Both the position numbers and the translations under genes were made by a program. A model generated the notes under the pieces. The model had not been told where the DNA came from. It was given only the letters and a program-made list of their open reading frames with translations, and made no database searches. Positions 5,822 to 6,858 of a DNA stretch of 6,858 nt are shown here, in pieces (the stretch's first letter is position 1; every line of letters starts with the position of its first letter). Source of the DNA: an uncultured Alphaproteobacteria bacterium (GTDB lineage: Bacteria > Pseudomonadota > Alphaproteobacteria > UBA7887); contig CAJWOI010000144.1 in the NCBI GenBank assembly GCA_913044255.1, forward strand, positions 1-6,858, in the 5' to 3' direction.

Positions 5822-6832
5822 ATGCGTATAATCATCAACGGTGAGCATCATGATTTTGAAACTTCCATTTCTCTGAGTACACTGCTTGAGAAATTGGGAC
5901 TAGATCAGCGCAAAATCGCTGTTGAGCGAAATAGAGAGATCATACCCCGTGCCACATTTCAGCACACGGATCTTCTTGATGGCGACACACTTGAGATTGT
6001 CCACTTTATAGGAGGAGGCAATAAGAAGCCGAATCCACGTCGAAACGGGAATATTGAGAAAGACAAAGACTGTTGGACTGTTGCGGGTCGGAAACTTGAA
6101 TCACGTTTGATAATAGGGACCGGAAAGTATCGCGACTTCGAAGAAACTGCGGCAGCAATTGATGCCTCAGGCGCAGAAATCGTTACCGTCGCTGTCCGCC
6201 GCATCAATGTAACAGACAGCGGCGCACCAACGTTAATGGACTACGTTGACCCAAAGAAATATATTTACTTACCCAATACAGCCGGTTGCTTTACTGCCGA
6301 CGAAGCCCTTAGGACGCTTCGCTTAGCACGTGAGGCAGGCGGCTGGAGCTTGGTTAAGCTAGAGGTGCTGGGTGATCAAAAGACACTTTATCCTGACATG
6401 ACGGAAACCTTTCGTGCGGCCGAGGTGTTGATAAAGGATGGTTTCGAGGTAATGGTGTACTGCAACGACGACCCAATCGGGGCCAAACACCTTGAAGAAA
6501 TGGGTTGCTGTGCAGTAATGCCGGCGGGGGCGCCAATTGGCTCGGGACTCGGCATCCAAAACCCCGTAAATATTCGATTGATAGTAGAAGCCGCCAAAGT
6601 ACCGGTGCTCGTCGATGCAGGTGTCGGGACCGCTTCTGACGCAGCGGAAGCGATGGAGCTAGGTTGCGACGGTGTCCTTATGAACACAGCAATTGCAGAA
6701 GCTAACAACCCTTCAAAAATGGCGCGTGCTATGCGCTTGTCAGTTGAGGCAGGTCGGCTTGCTTATCTTGCTGGCCGCATGGACAAAAAACTGTACGCTG
6801 ATCCTTCTTCTCCATTGGGCGGCCTGATTTGA
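5822..6832 (+). CDS. thiSG: ThiS-ThiG fusion: sulfur carrier / thiazole synthase
   Basis: ThiG builds the thiazole ring of thiamine from deoxyxylulose 5-phosphate, an imine from glycine or tyrosine, and sulfur carried as a thiocarboxylate on ThiS. Here both are one 336-residue protein. Residues 1-66 are ThiS: MRIIINGE, NREIIPR (37-43), DGDTLEIVHFIGGG (53-66), where the Gly-Gly that normally ends ThiS is internal. A basic linker (67-82) leads to ThiG at about 83-336. That part has GTGKYRDFEET (99-109), the Schiff-base lysine Lys179 in LVKLEVLGD, YPDM (190-193), the phosphate-binding MPAGAPIGSG (233-242), VDAGVGTASDAAEAMELG (264-281) and MNTAIAEANNP (287-297). Such fusions are known. The start ATG has only a weak AGGG ten bases upstream. 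No in-frame ATG, GTG or TTG near the linker could start a separate ThiG. The window ends 26 bp past the stop, so downstream thi genes cannot be judged. Confidence 0.95.
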   Translation: MRIIINGEHHDFETSISLSTLLEKLGLDQRKIAVERNREIIPRATFQHTDLLDGDTLEIVHFIGGGNKKPNPRRNGNIEKDKDCWTVAGRKLESRLIIGTGKYRDFEETAAAIDASGAEIVTVAVRRINVTDSGAPTLMDYVDPKKYIYLPNTAGCFTADEALRTLRLAREAGGWSLVKLEVLGDQKTLYPDMTETFRAAEVLIKDGFEVMVYCNDDPIGAKHLEEMGCCAVMPAGAPIGSGLGIQNPVNIRLIVEAAKVPVLVDAGVGTASDAAEAMELGCDGVLMNTAIAEANNPSKMARAMRLSVEAGRLAYLAGRMDKKLYADPSSPLGGLI

Positions 6833-6858
6833 AATAAAATCCTGGCCTAAACAAAAAC

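Noticed and set aside
5653..5835. Small hydrophobic open frame antisense to the thiSG leader, vaguely like the start of a MotA-type protein
   Set aside because: The likeness is limited to a hydrophobic run and an IVGG step, the frame stops after about 44 codons from its best ATG, no continuation is found in other frames, and its sequence is constrained by the overlapping inverted repeat.
6354..6708. Minus-strand open frames inside thiSG
   Set aside because: They are antisense shadows of the conserved ThiG codons.

Overview
This window looks like ordinary chromosomal DNA of an alphaproteobacterium, probably marine or otherwise of moderate GC. The evidence is the gene set and order: aroQ, accB, accC and aat run in one direction and meet a convergent MlaD/DUF2155 group, an arrangement I recall from Rhodospirillales-like Alphaproteobacteria. 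The ThiS-ThiG fusion and the biotin motif EAMKTMN also fit. The taxon is inferred from content, because I could not run a search.

Layout. Positions 1-152 hold no gene but have a C-rich, G-free edge. A drug/metabolite-type (EamA) permease lies on the minus strand at 153-1091. A divergent gap follows (1092-1244), carrying a 28-bp-spaced imperfect direct repeat just before a ribosome binding site. Next comes a plus-strand envelope cluster. It starts with an mlaD gene (1245-1689) whose frame is broken near 1398-1408. It continues with an unrecognised 81-residue protein (1704-1949), whose stop codon overlaps the TTG start of an exported DUF2155 protein (1946-2392). DUF2155 runs 76 bp into the 3' end of aat on the other strand. 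The minus-strand operon, in transcription order, is aroQ (5283-4840), accB (4821-4366), accC (4359-3022) and aat (2994-2317), with gaps of 6-27 bp. A long 538-bp divergent gap (5284-5821) has no convincing gene but holds a good imperfect hairpin at 5675-5729. The last gene is a fused thiS-thiG (5822-6832).

How the genes work together. AroQ serves the shikimate pathway. AccB and AccC are two of the acetyl-CoA carboxylase subunits; accA and accD are not in the window. Aat tags proteins for N-end-rule degradation. MlaD and DUF2155 point to the cell envelope. ThiSG makes the thiazole half of thiamine. Nothing here looks like a mobile element, CRISPR array, RNA gene or defence system, and I see no clear new multi-gene system. 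The points most worth a second look are the broken mlaD, the unknown 81-residue protein, the internal Gly-Gly of the ThiSG fusion and the structured thiSG leader.
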